Origin: Planctomycetota bacterium
GTDB lineage: Bacteria; Planctomycetota; UBA8108; UBA1146; JAJFFE01
DNA length: 13,510 nucleotides
Reading direction: 5' to 3'
NCBI GenBank assembly: GCA_020425835.1
Contig: JAGQRC010000029.1
Span: 1 to 13,510 of the forward strand
This document shows, piece after piece, positions 1 to 6,600 of this stretch. The position numbers were made by a program, and so were the translations under genes. Position 1 is the first letter of the stretch; each line of letters begins with the position of its first letter. The notes beneath the pieces were generated by a model. That model did no database searches, was not told where the DNA came from, and saw nothing but the letters and a program-made list of their open reading frames with translations.

Positions 1-2
1 CT

Positions 3-332
3 TCTTGGCAGCTGAGCTCGCCGGAGCCCGCGAATCGCTGGCTCGTCGTGCACCTGGTCTTCGGCGTGCCGACCCTCGCCGTCGCGCCGATGTTCGTGCT
101 CACGTGCACGGCGCGGGTGCGGTCGAACGCGCTGTTCCGGATCGGAATCGCCACCTTCGGTGTTTCGATCGCCGGGGCGATCGGCGCCGTGGAGCTCCTG
201 ACCGAACCGCTGATCCCGGCCTGGACACCGGCGGTGCTCTCCCGCGCGCACGCCGGCTTCGGCATCGCCGCTCTGTCCAGTATGATCGCGCTGATCGCCG
301 CTTGGAGAATCGGATGGCGTTCGAAGGTGTGA
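3..332 (+). CDS. C-terminal part of a membrane protein of unknown family (5' end outside window)
   Basis: The frame is open from the window edge to a TGA at 330-332, giving 109 visible residues. A GTG at 48 is possible as a start, but the frame continues upstream of it, so the gene most likely begins outside the window. Three hydrophobic segments are visible in the 109-residue fragment: about residues 15-36, 46-66 and 83-102, separated by short loops with Arg residues (for example RVRSNALFR), as in an inner-membrane protein. The tail (WRIGWRSKV) is short and basic, which suggests a cytoplasmic C-terminus. I do not recognise the family; small multi-pass proteins such as DUF998-type proteins have a similar look, but I see no diagnostic motif. 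The next gene begins 27-45 bp downstream on the same strand, so the two could be co-transcribed. Confidence 0.6.
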   Translation, partial: SWQLSSPEPANRWLVVHLVFGVPTLAVAPMFVLTCTARVRSNALFRIGIATFGVSIAGAIGAVELLTEPLIPAWTPAVLSRAHAGFGIAALSSMIALIAAWRIGWRSKV

Positions 333-364
333 CGTCATCCGGGTGCCGAAGGGAGTAACGTGTC

Positions 365-372
365 GGAAGGAG
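365..372 (+). promoter_or_regulatory. Ribosome binding site that favours the GTG start at 378
   Basis: GGAAGGAG lies five bases before the GTG at 378. It matches the anti-Shine-Dalgarno better than the GGGAG four bases before the alternative GTG at 360. The site lies inside the coding sequence of the longer form, so both starts could be used. Confidence 0.5.
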
Positions 373-377
373 TGACC

Positions 378-707
378 GTGTCCGACTGTGTCTACATCGG
401 TTTCAACCGGCGTGTCGCCTGTTTGGATCGCCGCACGGGCGAACAGGTCTGGTCGTGGAAGGCGCCCAAGGGATCGGGCTACGTCTCGCTGCTCCTCGAC
501 GGCGACACGCTCTTCGCGGTGGTCAACGGCTACGTCTACGCCCTCGATCCCGCCCACGGCCGAGAGCTCTGGTCGAACGCGATGCCAGGCTTCGGTTTCG
601 GAGTCGCTTGCATCGCGACCGATCGTGCGCACACCGACTTCTCGCTGCTCGCCCAGAGCCTCGTGGCTCAACAACAGGCGGCCGCGAGCGCCAGCGCTTC
701 GAGTTGA
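378..707 (+). CDS. Short PQQ-binding-like beta-propeller repeat protein
   Basis: This 109-residue protein contains two clear PQQ-propeller blades. The first runs VYIGFNRRVACLDRRTGEQVWSW and the second VNGYVYALDPAHGRELW, each with the family pattern of a strand, a short 'ALD..TG' turn and a closing Trp strand. Full PQQ enzymes have six to eight blades. Two blades cannot close a propeller, so the protein either oligomerises or is a small stand-alone relative. No signal peptide is visible, which suggests a cytoplasmic location, and the last 25 residues are low-complexity Ala/Ser/Gln. Start choice: the GTG at 378 is preceded by a near-perfect Shine-Dalgarno (365-372). A GTG at 360 in the same frame has its own GGGAG at 351-355 and would add six residues. 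No catalytic role can be assigned. It converges on the DinB-family gene with 42 bp between them. Confidence 0.7.
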   Translation: MSDCVYIGFNRRVACLDRRTGEQVWSWKAPKGSGYVSLLLDGDTLFAVVNGYVYALDPAHGRELWSNAMPGFGFGVACIATDRAHTDFSLLAQSLVAQQQAAASASASS

Positions 708-739
708 GCGCTCGCGCCGCGCGGCCTCACCAGGAGCGC
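708..739. terminator. Possible bidirectional terminator hairpin between convergent genes
   Basis: The arms GCGCTC (708-713) and GAGCGC (734-739) are perfect complements across a 20-base GC-rich loop, placed between two convergent stop codons (707 and 750). There is no T tract on either side and the loop is long, so this is a weak candidate supported mainly by its position. Confidence 0.2.
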
Positions 740-749
740 GGGCAGAGAG

Positions 750-1280
750 TCAGCTTCCCGCCATCATGTCGTCGAAGGTCTGGTCCAGCGTCGGGCCGTA
801 GATGCTCGGTACCTTGGCGCCCGCGATCCGGACGTAGAGTCCCATCTGCGCACGGTGGTGGATGAGGTGGACGAGATCCCAGTTGATGTAGGTGACCCCG
901 GCGTTCTCGCCCATACCGAAGAAGTCCGACATTCGGGTCAGCTGCTCGGGGGTCGCCTCGCGGAACGCGCCGAGTGTCGACTTGAGGAGTGGCTCGAGCT
1001 CCGCCGCCAACGCGGTGGCGCTCGTCGCCGGTGGCGGCGCTGCCTTCGGGTCGTCGTTCATGGCGGTCTCGCCCTCCTGGATGAGATTCACGAAGAAGGC
1101 GCCCGTGCCGGCGGTGTGACGCGCGAGCTCGGCGAATCCCATCAGTCGCGACTCCGGCTTGAAGTCGAGCTTGTCGTCGGGCATCGCCTTGACGACATTC
1201 AGGAAAGTCTTCTGCTCCTGCTCGAGCTGCTGGCAGTAGCTGTCGCGGAGGCCCAGGGCGAACTCGGGAGTCATGTCCAT
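750..1280 (-). CDS. DinB-family (DinB/YfiT-like four-helix metal-binding) protein
   Basis: The product is a 176-residue protein, the usual size for the DinB/YfiT fold, a four-helix bundle that binds a divalent metal through three histidines. The candidate ligands are H55 (ELARHTAG, second helix) and H138 with H142 (DLVHLIHHRAQM, an H-x-x-x-H spacing in a late helix), in the order expected for the family. Members include thiol-dependent S-transferases (bacillithiol or mycothiol) and many uncharacterised or stress-induced proteins; the substrate cannot be read from the sequence. No signal peptide is seen, so it should be cytoplasmic. The start at 1280 is chosen because GAGAGGAT lies a few bases upstream. 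The frame stays open further upstream only as an overlap with the divergent neighbour. A second ATG lies two codons in (1274). It is divergent from the gene at 1440, with a 159-bp shared upstream region. Confidence 0.88.
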   Translation of the reverse strand: MDMTPEFALGLRDSYCQQLEQEQKTFLNVVKAMPDDKLDFKPESRLMGFAELARHTAGTGAFFVNLIQEGETAMNDDPKAAPPPATSATALAAELEPLLKSTLGAFREATPEQLTRMSDFFGMGENAGVTYINWDLVHLIHHRAQMGLYVRIAGAKVPSIYGPTLDQTFDDMMAGS

Positions 1281-1336
1281 GGCGGGATCCTCTCGGTCGG
1301 CGCGACGGGCGCCGAGTGAAGTGCCGGGTACGGAAG

Positions 1337-1354
1337 TGGAGGGACGATCCTCCA
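1337..1354. promoter_or_regulatory. Inverted repeat in the divergent intergenic region (possible operator)
   Basis: TGGAGG (1337-1342) and CCTCCA (1349-1354) form a perfect 6-bp inverted repeat with a 6-bp spacer. It sits in the 159-bp region between the divergent DinB-family and gamma-glutamylcyclotransferase-like genes. The shape would suit a dimeric regulator, but a 6-bp palindrome can arise by chance in GC-rich DNA and no regulator gene is nearby. Confidence 0.22.
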
Positions 1355-1398
1355 TGGTCGCCGCGACGGCCGAGGGGATCAACGTCGAGTCGCCAACC

Positions 1399-1407
1399 TG
1401 GTAAACT
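1399..1407 (+). promoter_or_regulatory. Candidate extended -10 promoter for the gene at 1440
   Basis: TGGTAAACT reads as an extended -10 element (TG, one base, then TAAACT, four of six matches to TATAAT) about 33 bases before the ATG at 1440. It is an unusually A/T-rich spot for this DNA. No convincing -35 is visible, which is tolerated by extended -10 promoters. Confidence 0.35.
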
Positions 1408-1439
1408 CCGGCGCAGAATCGACCGATAGAGCAGCAGCC

Positions 1440-1874
1440 ATGAACGCCGACGACCGACGCGACCACGACCTCTTCGTCTACGGCACCCTCCTCTTCCCGG
1501 AGGTGGTCGAGCGCGTGATCGGTCGGCGACTCGAGAGCCGACCGGCGCGCCTCCCCGGCTACGCCCGGTTGCGTGTGCTGGACGAGGTCTACCCCGGGTT
1601 GGCGCAATCGCCGTGTGCCGAGACCCCGGGTCAGCTGCTGCTCGGACTGCGCACGGAAGATCTGGAACGGTTGGACCGATTCGAGGGAGCTCGCTACCAG
1701 CGCACCCCGGTCGAGGCCATCGACACCGACGGGACCGTCTGGCCGACCGAGACCTACCTCACGCCGCCGGCGCACTGGGTCTTCTTGTCGGACGAGCCGT
1801 GGGATCCGGAGCCCTATCGGGACAATCCCCTCGAGCGGTTGGGTTGGGCGAAGTTCGAGGAACGCAACGAGTGA
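1440..1874 (+). CDS. Gamma-glutamylcyclotransferase-like (AIG2/GGCT fold) protein
   Basis: The 144-residue protein has the hallmark features of the AIG2/GGCT superfamily. These are the substrate-binding loop DLFVYGTL near the N-terminus (YGTL at residues 14-17) and the acidic catalytic position in LDRFEGARYQR (E82 in F-E-G, with Y86 following). Members release 5-oxoproline from gamma-glutamyl compounds, or open related gamma-glutamyl-amine linkages; the exact substrate is not predictable. Length is typical and there is no signal peptide, so it should be cytoplasmic. The start at 1440 gives a full-length N-terminus directly ahead of the YGTL strand; the Shine-Dalgarno is poor (GATAGAG). A candidate promoter lies at 1399-1407. 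The C-terminal 35 residues (rich in Trp, Pro and Arg) go beyond the core fold. It is convergent with the SecD-like gene, 58 bp apart. Confidence 0.87.
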   Translation: MNADDRRDHDLFVYGTLLFPEVVERVIGRRLESRPARLPGYARLRVLDEVYPGLAQSPCAETPGQLLLGLRTEDLERLDRFEGARYQRTPVEAIDTDGTVWPTETYLTPPAHWVFLSDEPWDPEPYRDNPLERLGWAKFEERNE

Positions 1875-1892
1875 TGCCGTCGGTTCGACGCC

Positions 1893-1917
1893 CCCGGCCG
1901 CGCGAGACGCGACCGGG
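1893..1917. terminator. Hairpin between convergent genes, probable bidirectional terminator
   Basis: CCCGGCCGCG (1893-1902) pairs with CGCGACCGGG (1908-1917) across a 5-base loop: a 10-bp GC stem with a single mismatch, which becomes a G-U pair on the minus strand. It lies in the 58-bp gap between two convergent stop codons (1874 and 1933), the expected site for a shared terminator. A T tract is missing, as is common in GC-rich genomes, so termination may be weak or factor-assisted. Confidence 0.4.
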
Positions 1918-1932
1918 AGCGCGGGTTACGGA

Positions 1933-2649
1933 TCAGAGCGAGTCGATCGAAGCGAGGCGCGGCGTCACCCCAGCGGGGAGCGGCGTGTCGAGGAAGATCT
2001 GCGCCGCGTCGGACCACGTGGCGACCTCGGGACCGGTGATCCGCATCTTCGACCCGAGTGCCGACCGCACCGAGGCCTCCATCGCGACGCGATCATCGAG
2101 CGCGATCACGACCGTCTCGAAGACGTGATCCCCGGTGAACCGGTGGAGCCGTTCGGCGGTGGTCGGGTCGAACTCGAGGAGGAGCGAGCGGCCGCCGAAC
2201 TCATCGAGCGACTCGTCCACGCTGCACGTCAGGTCCCACAGCCCGTTCGGGTCGACCGCGATCGCGCGTGCGGGATCGGTCGATCCGTCGAGCGGTCGCA
2301 GCATGCGAGCGACGGAGCGCTTCGCGTCGGAGTCGGCCGCGACGGCGACCGAGACGCGACCGCTGCTCTCCAGCGCCCAGCACACGGTCCCCAACCGGTC
2401 CAAGCTCGAAGCGGGCAACGTGAAGTGCACACGGGAGTCGGTGATGGTCACCTGGACCGCCTCGACGCCGAGCCTCGCGAGTCGAGTCTCGAGGATGGAG
2501 ACGACGCGTTCCCTCTGCTTCGCATCTTCCGGTAGGTCGCGAAGCGTGAACGTGATCGTCGAGGTGCGGGTTGCCGTGCCGTAGAACGCCGGGAGGGTGC
2601 CGAGCAGGGAGAGCACCGCGAAGACGGCGCAGATCGTTCGTTTCATCAT
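1933..2649 (-). CDS. Exported protein resembling the periplasmic P1 region of SecD
   Basis: This 238-residue protein begins MMKRT followed by a hydrophobic stretch to about residue 24, a plausible Sec signal peptide or anchor. Residues 47-80 (ILETRLARLGVEAVQVTI... FTLPA) follow the SecD pattern in which a helix ending in 'R...LGV' leads to 'V....R..V.LPG'. Residues 154-235 match the SecD head region in order: LLLEF, a 'FTGDHVFETVVIALDDRV' segment (SecD has 'AIVLDG.V'), MRITG, then a 'DAAQIFL...LPAG' tail like SecD's 'A..LA..L..GALP'. SecD assists late steps of Sec export, but this protein has no transmembrane bundle and is far shorter, so it cannot be a translocase channel subunit. A periplasmic role using the same fold is an inference. 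The start is set by AAGGAAG eight bases upstream of the ATG pair. A minus-strand gene ends 117 bp upstream and may be in the same transcript. Confidence 0.72.
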   Translation of the reverse strand: MMKRTICAVFAVLSLLGTLPAFYGTATRTSTITFTLRDLPEDAKQRERVVSILETRLARLGVEAVQVTITDSRVHFTLPASSLDRLGTVCWALESSGRVSVAVAADSDAKRSVARMLRPLDGSTDPARAIAVDPNGLWDLTCSVDESLDEFGGRSLLLEFDPTTAERLHRFTGDHVFETVVIALDDRVAMEASVRSALGSKMRITGPEVATWSDAAQIFLDTPLPAGVTPRLASIDSL

Positions 2650-2695
2650 GAGAGGTTCTTCCTTCGATGTTCCGAGATGGACGTCGAAGTGCCGA

Positions 2696-2710
2696 CCCGC
2701 ACCGTGCGGG
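2696..2710. other. Short GC hairpin between two minus-strand genes
   Basis: CCCGCA (2696-2701) and TGCGGG (2705-2710) form a 6-bp stem with a 3-base loop in the 117-bp gap between the two minus-strand genes. It could be a weak terminator or mRNA processing site. There is no T tract, and a stem this short may be chance. Confidence 0.2.
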
Positions 2711-2766
2711 GGCACGAGCGTCCTTCCGCGCGCCGTTGACGCGACGGAGAAGGGAAGGAAGAAGGT

Positions 2767-3264
2767 CTAGAGGAGGAGCGGTCGGTTGCGATCGGTTCGG
2801 AGCCCATGGACGCAGCGCGGCGACTCGGAAGATCGCGGGGGCGGACCGAACTCGATCCGACGCCAGGGCGGCTCATCGCCGGGGACCAGCGCGGGGTCGC
2901 CCGAGGCGTCCGTCCCCTGGTCCACCGCTGCGGTGTCGAGGTTCCCCGGATCGGCGACGACCAGTGAGATCGAGCGTTGCTCGATGGAGCTCGCCTCCGC
3001 ATTGCGGTGGGCGACGGCCGTCGACTCGACGACCAGGCAGAACTCGGTGAACACGACGCGTCGAGCGGCGCCGCAACCGTCGGACACCGTCGCCCCGAGG
3101 GCGGTGGAGATCGTGCACGCGAACACCACCCAACGCACGGCGCTGGGCGCCGGGCTCACCGAACGCCGAACGACGGTCGGGGGACGGGGGCCAAGATCCA
3201 GGAGATCTTTGCAATCGAACAGGTCGGCGGAGGGCCGCCCGCTGTCGCGAGGGTTTCGATCCAT
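2767..3264 (-). CDS. Hypothetical protein with a single membrane anchor
   Basis: The product is 165 residues and I do not recognise the family. Residues 1-40 are polar and rich in Asp, Arg and Pro. Residues about 41-60 (SAVRWVVFACTISTALGATV) form one hydrophobic segment that would act as an uncleaved anchor. The remainder, beginning SDGCGAARRVVFTEFCLVVES, alternates hydrophobic and polar residues like beta strands and ends in a Pro- and Arg-rich tail. The predicted orientation is a short cytoplasmic N-terminus and a periplasmic C-terminal domain. G/C-rich third positions along the frame support coding on this strand. The ATG at 3264 is chosen because it is the last one ahead of the anchor; longer starts lack coding character. 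There is no Shine-Dalgarno, but a possible -10 lies so close that the message could be leaderless. It may be co-transcribed with the SecD-like gene downstream. Confidence 0.55.
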   Translation of the reverse strand: MDRNPRDSGRPSADLFDCKDLLDLGPRPPTVVRRSVSPAPSAVRWVVFACTISTALGATVSDGCGAARRVVFTEFCLVVESTAVAHRNAEASSIEQRSISLVVADPGNLDTAAVDQGTDASGDPALVPGDEPPWRRIEFGPPPRSSESPRCVHGLRTDRNRPLLL

Positions 3265-3272
3265 GACCGCGG

Positions 3273-3300
3273 AGTGTAAACGCCCGGGTCCGCAGCGCAA
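3273..3300 (-). promoter_or_regulatory. Weak candidate promoter for a leaderless message from 3264
   Basis: Read on the minus strand, TTGCGC (3300-3295) and TACACT (3278-3273) are separated by 16 bases and lie 8 bases before the ATG at 3264. Matches to the -35 and -10 consensus are only three and four of six. The position would start transcription at or next to the ATG, which agrees with the missing Shine-Dalgarno. Confidence 0.2.
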
Positions 3301-3454
3301 CCAGTGGTTTCGACCCAGTTCGGAGGCCGATTTCGCGATTTCGGACGCCGTCTGCGGGATCGGGCGAAAGAGGTCGTCAGGACCGTACACCTCTGTGCAG
3401 CGTCTCGATCGTATTGGCACCACTGACCTCGACACAGCGCTTCGACACACACCA

Positions 3455-3490
3455 GGGGGGGTGTTCCTTCGGGACGCCCTCCTTTTTTTT
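3455..3490 (+). terminator. Strong intrinsic terminator with UUCG loop and T8 tract, no + strand gene upstream
   Basis: A run of seven G starts the 5' arm (3455-3467, ending GTGTTCC), the loop is TTCG (3468-3471), and the 3' arm GGACGCCCTCC (3472-3482) pairs with it over about eleven base pairs with one bulged T. Eight T follow at once (3483-3490). C(UUCG)G is an exceptionally stable tetraloop, and T8 is rare in DNA this GC-rich. The orientation is + strand only. No + strand gene precedes it within about 1.6 kb, since the upstream genes are on the minus strand. It may end a small RNA or leader transcript, or block antisense read-through. It lies in the 338-bp gap 3265-3602, which otherwise holds only the candidate promoters at 3273-3300 and 3574-3579. 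Confidence 0.75.
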
Positions 3491-3573
3491 GGTTGTGCGG
3501 CCGCTCCGGTGATGGCCGCCGCGACCGGCCCGCGGTCCGCTTCAGCCCCTGGCGTCCTCGCCCGGCCGGCGGA

Positions 3574-3579
3574 TATGAT
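3574..3579 (+). promoter_or_regulatory. Candidate -10 element for the alpha-2-macroglobulin-like gene
   Basis: TATGAT (five of six matches to TATAAT) lies 24 bases before the ATG at 3603 and downstream of the intrinsic terminator, so the large gene would have its own promoter. No good -35 is seen 16-18 bases upstream. Confidence 0.3.
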
Positions 3580-3602
3580 CGGAGATTCATCCCTCCCCGC
3601 TC

Positions 3603-6600
3603 ATGGGTTCGGGGTCATCAATGCTCCTTCTTCCGCCCCTGGTTCGTTCGTTGGGGTTCATCGCATCGCTATGGCTCTCCTCGCTCGCAACGAGCCCCAC
3701 GGACATCGAACGCATCGCGGTCCGTGCCGATCTCGAGTGGATCTGGGGTGAGATCGGAGAGAACCCGCTGCTCGTGAAGTTGTCGAGCGCAGACGAGTTC
3801 GAGGAACTCTCGTGTGCGCGATTCGCGACGGGCAGCGAGCTCGACGAACGCGATTGGCTCGAGTGGTGGGTCCGAACTCGAGCTTCCGGCGCGGAGGCGC
3901 TTCCTCGACCCATTCCGGGGAGTGGCTCGAAATCCGGCGGCTACTGGGTGGATCTCGATCCCGGCCGGTATCTGCTGTTTCCCGCGGGTTTCGACGGGGA
4001 CCTGCGCCACCGAGCGACGATCAAGCTCCTCGAAGCCCGAACCTTCGCGTTGATCGTGCACCGTCTCGCGGGTGGCGGACTCCAAGCGTTGACGGTCGAT
4101 GCGACGTCGCTCGAACCCTTGGCCGGAGTCGACCTTCGGCTCGTCGACCGCCAGGGCTCGACAGTCACTTCCACCGCCACGGATTCCGAGGGCAATGCCG
4201 TCCTCGATGGGCCCGATCAGACGCTCCTGTTGATCTCTCGGCACGGTGAGGACGTTCGTGCGCTGAGGATCGATCGAGAACCTTCCGAGTCGCGCGCCGT
4301 CGCCTTCGTCTCCACCGATCGACCGATCTATCGGCCTGGCGATCGGATCCACTTCAAGGTCGTCTGTCGCGAGTGGCGCGACGGACGACTCCGCCTCCCG
4401 CTCGCTTCGTCGATCCCGGTCACGCTCGAGGCGACCGAAGATCGTGTGATCCAGACGTTGCAGTGCGAGATCGGGGCGGAGGGCACGGCGCACGGCGAGC
4501 TGCGTCTCGCCCCCGAAGCGCGATCGGGTCCCTATCGGCTGGCGACTCCCTTCGGAGCGTGTGATCTCTGGGTGCAGCCGTTCCGCAAGCCCGAGTTCGG
4601 CGCAACACTCCGACTCGACACCTCGTCCACCTCTCCGGCGATCGAGCTCGAAGCGACCTACGCGTTCGGCGGTCCGGTCGCGGGAGCGACCGTCGCGTGG
4701 ACAGCGTTCGGGATCGAGCCGCCCCCGTGGCGACGCGGCTTCGATCTTCGCTATCCTCGAGTCCCGTTCGAGGATCCCCATGGCTGGGTCTACGACATCC
4801 GATCACTTCGTCGTCACGACTCCCGATTCGTCGCGACCGCGAGGGACATGGGCTGGCTCGACGAGTTGGACGAGATCGACGAGTCCGCGCTCGAGGTGGG
4901 TCAGTTCTTCGACGATCTCGAGGGGTTCGCGTCCGGCGAAGCGCGCCTCGATCAGCGAGGTCGCATGCGAGTGAAGCTCCCCGATCTCCCGCGGGCTGCC
5001 GAGAAACTCCACTTCGTGGCGGAGATCGTGGACGGGGCTCGGTATGCGTATCCCTTCCGAGAGACCTTCGATCTCGGCCATCGGGAGGGAGTGTGCATCG
5101 ACGCCGGCTTCGACGATCTCTACCTGCTCACCGACCGTCCCGCCCGCGCTCGATGTCGCGTCACGGATGGATTCGGGAAGGCGATCACCGGCGCTGAAGT
5201 GGACTTGGCGCTCCTCTGCAAGGAGCAGGTCGACATCGAAGGCGATCCCGAGATCGTGTGGGAGTGGCAGGACGGCGGACGGACCCGGACCGATGCCGAC
5301 GGTTACGCGGAGCTGTGGGTGACTCCTCGACCTGCGCTCGAACCGGAGTCGAACCAGGGCGACCACGGATACCGGCTCCGCGCTAGGCTGACCGAGAACG
5401 CCCGCGTCGTCGCTCGCGTCCAGGTTCCCGTCTACACGCTGGATGCACCCCCTGGAGGAGACGAGGAACTCGAGCTGATCCCGGATCGCCGGGTCTACGA
5501 GCCGGGCCAGACGATGCGACTCCTCGTCCGGTCTGGGACGCGCGGCAACGGCTGGCTCATACACTCGAATCCTCGCTCCGAGCGCCTGGAGCCCATTTCC
5601 CTCGATCTCGGCGCCCAGGTGTTTGAGGTTCCTTATCGCCCGGAGTGGGGTTCGAGCGCACATGTCGGCGTCTTGAGGATGGACCTCGGCACAGCGATCG
5701 AGAGCTATCGAACGGTGTACCGCGCGGCCCGCGAGGAACGCATCGATATCGACGTCGGATTCGACGCAGAGTCGTATCGTCCTGGCGACCGCGCGCAGCT
5801 CTCGATCGCCACGACTCGACGTGGCGAACCGGTCGAGGCCGAGCTCGAGATCGCGCTCGTCGACGAGTCCATCTTCCGGCTGCGGGAGCATCGTCCCGTC
5901 GATCCGAGTCTCCTCTTCGCACAACCCCGAGCCCTCGGCCAGCGCTGGGAGTCGCCGTGGACCGCGTTGCGTCGCGACTACGACGGCGAGATCGTCGACG
6001 ACGAGAGCGAGGGTTCCGGACACGGGCTCTTCTTCGACGAAGATGATGACGCGGAGCCGGCGGAAGGCGTGCGACGGAACTTCGTCGACACCTGGCATTG
6101 GTCCGCCACGGCGCGCACCGATGCGACCGGTGCGCTGCGGGTCGACCTTCCGGTCCCCGATGATCTGACGGAATGGCGGGTCGTCGTTCGTGCGGTCTCC
6201 GGCGACGACGGCTTCGGAATGGAGCTCTCCGAAACGAGGACCCGGCAACCGGTCTTCGGTCGCCTGGTCGTCCCGACTCCGCTGCGGCAGGGCGACGAGG
6301 TCACCGTTTCCGCGATCGTCCACAACCACCTCGCGGTCGATGCTGCCTTCGACGTCGAACTCACCGTCGCCGGCGCGGCCGAGCGGACCGATACCGGCGC
6401 GACGTCGAAGCTCGACGTGCGCGCGGGAGAGTCGGCGCGACTCGACTTCCCGATCCGATGCTCCGGCCATGGTGAGGTGCGCTTCGATCTCACGGTGCGC
6501 GGGTCGGCTGATGGCGATCATGTGCGACTCGTGCGCGACGTGCAGCCGATCGTGATCACCGAGTTCCAATCGGCCGGGGCACGGTTGGACGAGGAGTGGC

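Noticed and set aside
1281..1775. Upstream extension of the DinB-family frame to a start at 1775
   Set aside because: The extension lies antisense to the AIG2-like gene, has no family similarity, and the start at 1280 has a good ribosome binding site.
3265..3450. Upstream extension of the minus-strand hypothetical gene to 3450
   Set aside because: The added residues are Arg/Ser/Cys-rich with no pattern and the codon bias is lost upstream of 3264, so the region is treated as non-coding.
2786..3751. Plus-strand open frame (321 codons) antisense to the hypothetical gene and running into the alpha-2-macroglobulin gene
   Set aside because: It crosses the intrinsic terminator and the start of the large gene, overlaps a better-supported minus-strand gene, and its protein is Arg/Ser-rich without a pattern.
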